Below are positions 61,256 through 64,000 of a stretch of 64,000 bases of DNA, one piece after another. The DNA is from CAYRWR01 sp964428015. GTDB taxonomy: Bacteria; Spirochaetota; Brevinematia; Brevinematales; CAYRWR01. The DNA is taken from positions 30,779 to 94,778 of the forward strand of contig CAYRWR010000009.1 of the NCBI GenBank assembly GCA_964428015.1, read 5' to 3'. Position 1 is the stretch's first letter; every line of letters begins with the position of its first letter. A program made the translations under genes and the position numbers. The notes beneath the pieces were generated by a model that worked only from the letters and a program-made list of their open reading frames with translations, was not told the DNA's origin and did no database searches.

Positions 61256-61338
61256 ATTATCCTCTTTGAAAAAAAAATTATAAATACTCTGTTTTTCAGG
61301 CTACCCTATTTGGTCTTTACCTGTTATCTAAGTCTAAT

Positions 61339-61367
61339 AATGTAACATATTTATGCTAAAGTGTCAA
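61339..61367 (-). promoter_or_regulatory. Promoter of the YacL-ispF(-lepB) operon
   Basis: Minus strand consensus TTGACA (61362-61367), 17 bases, TACATT (61339-61344). The predicted leader is about 75 bases. Confidence 0.65.
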
Positions 61368-61408
61368 TGAGCCAATTAATTCCCTGTTTATTACTGTGTT
61401 TTTAGTGA

Positions 61409-62440
61409 TTAAAAGAGATTTTCCAGGACAAAATGCCTCTGTTTGAGAGCGGCTCTGTGAAAAAGCACCCAATGAGTCTGATAGAAATCTTTTTTCATGG
61501 GAAATTCCGGGTGTTCCAGTTGATCCAGAGTACGAATATCATGCGAAATACGGATTTTCTCCAGGGTACTGGCTTCTTTGGCCAGGAAGGCTTCTCTGCG
61601 CCATTCGTATCTGTCATACCAGAAATCATCAGAAAACAACATACTGAATGACTTTCTCCATTTCTCAATTCTCTTTTTTTCCTTGCGGTGGGGAAAACCG
61701 ATACATTTTTTTAATTTTCTTTTTATATCCCCCCAAGGTATGGGTGTTAGTTTGTGATAATCTGTCTGCTTCCTCAGAAACATATATGTTTTACGTGCTG
61801 CCTGGTAAAATATTTTTGTGTTATCCCGTACCACCACTTCACCTGTATACCGTTTAGTATACTTCCAGTGAAGGTAACCCAGATCCGGAGACATACCGGC
61901 TTCGGCATGACCTACCGTAGGCGCGAAGTCTAAAAAAATATTTCGGAAAAAGGGTTTCTTCCAGATGGGCATCCCCAGCCGGTTGTTATCAGCCTGAATA
62001 TTGGTGACATCGTTTTCCCGGTGCCGGCGGCCTGAAAAGCCCTGATGTGCCCAGGTATCATGATAAGTATGCAAGGCTATGCCGATCCTCACCAAGCGAA
62101 AAACCGGATCTTTTTCCTTGCGGGCTTTTTTGAGTAGCATCCTGGAAAAGGGAGAATCCGGCTCAGTGACAAAACTATCGTCCTGACTGCGTATTGGATG
62201 AGGGGGTAAAAAATGAAATGGAATGAAAATCCTTTTATTGACTGACCAGCTGTAGGAACGTAATCCCAGATATGCCGTGCGTACCGGGTCAAAAAGATGT
62301 CTGCCTACCACAATGGGCCGGTGTTCCTTGGCATCATCAACGTATTGACAGGCGTAGGCCAGGACATGACTGTCTTCATCACTAAAACCAGCCGCTCTGG
62401 CTATCACCCTGGTACAATAATAATGATAGTCGTCATGCAT
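61409..62440 (-). CDS. DUF6765-family protein
   Basis: A 343-residue protein; the ATG at 62440 has AGAGG at better spacing than the one two codons upstream. It begins MHDDYHYYCTRVIARAAGFS and continues AYACQYVDDAKEHRPI, the family's characteristic opening. The His/Asp-rich block IGIALHTYHDTWAHQGFSG, together with VGHAEAGMSPDLGYLHW, recalls metal sites of phospholipase C/P1 nuclease-like folds. No signal peptide is seen. The function is unknown in all bacteria I am aware of. Confidence 0.8.
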   Translation of the reverse strand: MHDDYHYYCTRVIARAAGFSDEDSHVLAYACQYVDDAKEHRPIVVGRHLFDPVRTAYLGLRSYSWSVNKRIFIPFHFLPPHPIRSQDDSFVTEPDSPFSRMLLKKARKEKDPVFRLVRIGIALHTYHDTWAHQGFSGRRHRENDVTNIQADNNRLGMPIWKKPFFRNIFLDFAPTVGHAEAGMSPDLGYLHWKYTKRYTGEVVVRDNTKIFYQAARKTYMFLRKQTDYHKLTPIPWGDIKRKLKKCIGFPHRKEKKRIEKWRKSFSMLFSDDFWYDRYEWRREAFLAKEASTLEKIRISHDIRTLDQLEHPEFPMKKDFYQTHWVLFHRAALKQRHFVLENLF

Positions 62441-62459
62441 AATCATCCTCTCTTACATC

Positions 62460-62468
62460 ATTATATCA
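62460..62468 (-). promoter_or_regulatory. Extended -10 promoter of the DUF6765 gene
   Basis: Minus strand TGATATAAT, a TG-N-TATAAT extended -10, about 20 bases before the start. No -35 is evident. Confidence 0.5.
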
Positions 62469-62511
62469 CAGAATCATTAACTTGGAATTAATTTAATATT
62501 AAGTTTCTGGT

Positions 62512-62540
62512 TTGACCATTTATTTTAATGCTGTTATGCT
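62512..62540 (+). promoter_or_regulatory. Promoter of the 62560 membrane protein
   Basis: TTGACC (62512-62517), 17 bases, TATGCT (62535-62540), 19 bases before the ATG. Confidence 0.55.
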
Positions 62541-62559
62541 ATATTTCTGAGGTGAAGTT

Positions 62560-63795
62560 ATGCCGTTATTTATTCCTTTTTTACTCCTGCCGGTGGGATT
62601 CCTGTCTTTATTATTTTTAATTGCTTTTATACCGTTACCCAGGATCACCCTAAACAAGACTGCCCGTAATCTATTTTATGGTCTGTTCTTTATCCTATTG
62701 ATACTGGGATTCATATATGCCCATCAATTAATATTTAAAATGCAGAGCTATTTCCTGGATAAAAAATACGCTCTATGGCTGCCTGTGCCGGAATGCCTGT
62801 GGTTGGATATTTTACTGGGGATGTTTTATATGCTGACACTGGGAGCGATACTGGAAAACCGGCTGTTCCGCAGGAAAACAAAAGCATCTGAAGGTGATGC
62901 TATACAAATTCAAAATAAATCCCACAAAAAGCCTATTCTGCGTGTCGTACTTACCTGTGTTTTCAGTTTGATCTTTATCTACCTGATGAGTTCCAGTCTC
63001 AATAGCTATGTGGCGGTGACTGATGCGGGAATAACCTATAACCCGGTTTTTCATTTTAAGCCTGAGCTCCACTCCTGGGATGTGATCAGCCGGGCCAGGG
63101 TGTTTGCAATAGAAAAGTCCTATTATAATAAAGGCGTCACGCACCGCTACATGGACCCGGACTATATCATTTATTTCAAAAATGGGGCTAGCTCTGATAT
63201 TTGGGAAGCTCTTTCTCCACTACCCGGTGCTAAGACTGATACCAATACTTTAATTGCAATTACCCGACAGCTGGTTGAGCACCACATAGCAGTACAAGTG
63301 GAAGACGACGATATCTACAATATGCATAAATTAAAGAAACAGATCTCCGCAGACAAACTGGAACCCGTTTTGGCCACTTTCCATGCCTTGAACAATACCG
63401 CCCGGGGTCTGGATATGGTGATACCCCAGGGACAGCTGTTCAGGCTGGATAACATTATTTACCGGATCTATTCCGTTGAGGAGATCCTCTCTTCCGGTAT
63501 CTATCAGAGCCGCCCCCGGGAGGTACTACTACGGATAGGTCTAAGCATCAATAATCAAAGCACCCGTACTAATTATCTGTCCACTCTGATGAATGTGCGG
63601 CTGGCGGATCAATATGGAAAAGAATACTCTTCTCTCATAACTGAGACCCCACCCTATCCTGATACTCTTCCCGGGCAGAGCAGCCGGGGGCATCTGGTCT
63701 TCCTGATACCTCGTGATAACGGCCCCTGGACATTGCGCGTCAAACCATCATTTATCAAAGAAGAAATAATTCATTTTGAGATCCGCTTAAAATAA
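62560..63795 (+). CDS. Membrane protein with C-terminal DUF4352-like domain
   Basis: A 411-residue protein preceded by GAGGTGA. Residues 1-150 contain four hydrophobic segments (IPFLLLPVGFLSLLFLIAF, LFYGLFFILLILGFIYAH, ILLGMFYMLTLGAILE, VVLTCVFSLIFIYLM). The middle (about 155-275) is soluble and resembles a PH-like beta domain (DAGITYNPVFHFKPELHSWD). Residues about 290-411 fit DUF4352/Ig-like proteins (EVLLRIGLSINNQSTRTNYL, LPGQSSRGHLVFLIP). Function unknown. Confidence 0.6.
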   Translation: MPLFIPFLLLPVGFLSLLFLIAFIPLPRITLNKTARNLFYGLFFILLILGFIYAHQLIFKMQSYFLDKKYALWLPVPECLWLDILLGMFYMLTLGAILENRLFRRKTKASEGDAIQIQNKSHKKPILRVVLTCVFSLIFIYLMSSSLNSYVAVTDAGITYNPVFHFKPELHSWDVISRARVFAIEKSYYNKGVTHRYMDPDYIIYFKNGASSDIWEALSPLPGAKTDTNTLIAITRQLVEHHIAVQVEDDDIYNMHKLKKQISADKLEPVLATFHALNNTARGLDMVIPQGQLFRLDNIIYRIYSVEEILSSGIYQSRPREVLLRIGLSINNQSTRTNYLSTLMNVRLADQYGKEYSSLITETPPYPDTLPGQSSRGHLVFLIPRDNGPWTLRVKPSFIKEEIIHFEIRLK

Positions 63796-63820
63796 AAAAG
63801 CCCCCTGATCCACAGGGGGC
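63794..63820 (-). terminator. Intrinsic terminator of the tRNA-Gly transcript
   Basis: GCCCCCTG pairs with CAGGGGGC (63800-63820, loop of five). On the minus strand it is followed by TTTTTTATTTT. There is no T-run on the plus side. Confidence 0.85.
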
Positions 63821-63826
63821 ACTATG

Positions 63827-63899
63827 AGCGGCTGAAGGGGTTCGAACCCTCGACCCTTAGCTTGGGAAGCTAATGCTCTACCAACTGAGCTACAACCGC
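63827..63899 (-). tRNA. tRNA-Gly (anticodon CCC)
   Basis: A 73-base cloverleaf on the minus strand: acceptor GCGGTTG/CAGCCGC, D arm GCTC...GAGC, anticodon stem TTAGC/GCTAA with loop TTCCCAA (CCC, reads GGG), T arm GAGGG/CCCTT with TTCGAAC, discriminator U73. The 3' CCA is not encoded and must be added. It has its own promoter and terminator. Confidence 0.97.
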
Positions 63900-63909
63900 A
63901 TGAGCAAAT

Positions 63910-63938
63910 AGTATAGCTTATTCTTTAGAATTCTTCAA
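63910..63938 (-). promoter_or_regulatory. Promoter of tRNA-Gly
   Basis: Minus strand TTGAAG (63933-63938), 17 bases, TATACT (63910-63915), 11 bases before the mature tRNA end. Confidence 0.7.
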
Positions 63939-63951
63939 ATTCATGAAAAAT

Positions 63952-63980
63952 AAAAAAGCCCCCCTCTGGAAGAGGGGGGC
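63952..63980 (-). terminator. Strong intrinsic terminator of a gene beyond the right edge
   Basis: GCCCCCCTCT pairs with AGAGGGGGGC (63958-63980, loop of three). On the minus strand it is followed by TTTTTTATTTTT. The gene it serves lies outside the window. Confidence 0.88.
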
Positions 63981-64000
63981 GATAAAGACAATCTGGTGAC

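Overview
The window looks like a chromosomal segment of a Gram-negative (diderm) bacterium, most likely a Spirochaetota member assembled from short reads or a metagenome. It carries porin-like and OmpA-type outer-membrane proteins, many lipobox signal peptides and lgt. The taxon is inferred from three things: the ribosomal-protein order (no rpsD between rpsK and rpoA, an order I associate with Treponema and Borrelia), an insert-rich signal peptidase I, and a DUF6765 protein. No phage, IS element, integron or CRISPR array is visible. A run of 10 Ns at 3443-3452 marks a scaffold gap.

Layout. 1-5736: a CapA-like fragment, gatB, a porin/FMN-binding pair, a methyltransferase and homoserine dehydrogenase. 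5761-23464: one very long minus-strand operon joining the str, S10, spc and alpha clusters, from a near-consensus promoter before rpsL to a terminator after rplQ. rpmD and rpsD are missing from it, and a 123-base spacer between rpsJ and rplC can fold. 23616-33000: accessory exported proteins and lipoproteins (InlB-type repeats plus a predicted seven-bladed propeller, a barrel with a glycogen-binding-like domain, two rhodaneses, a CTG-start lipoprotein, a paralogous lipoprotein pair with cutA) and two unassigned structured RNA candidates at 24057-24217 and 28969-29174.

33015-43433: a minimal DtxR/MntR-type regulator, ndk, a NUDIX hydrolase, mutL, lgt, a 2H phosphodiesterase, an exported GH15-like enzyme, a soluble hybrid PAS histidine kinase and a divergent lipid kinase. 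43449-51600: a giant OmpA-family protein with eight repeats, an RNB exoribonuclease lacking cold-shock domains, a lipoprotein PPIase and a bacteriohemerythrin. 51626-63980: a MoxR/DUF58/TgpA-like operon without a transglutaminase core, a ComFB-like protein, a type IIA topoisomerase B subunit, lepB, ispF, a PIN/TRAM protein, a DUF6765 protein, a DUF4352-like membrane protein and tRNA-Gly(CCC) between two strong terminators.

Sigma-70-type promoters can be read by eye before many transcription units (TTGACA-like, 16-18 bases, TATAAT-like), and most starts have a good Shine-Dalgarno; I used these to correct starts. The most interesting unexplained signals are the two intergenic RNA candidates, the foldable rpsJ-rplC spacer, the CTG start and the domain-deleted variants of known families. 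All functional statements are from reading the sequence; no database search was possible.
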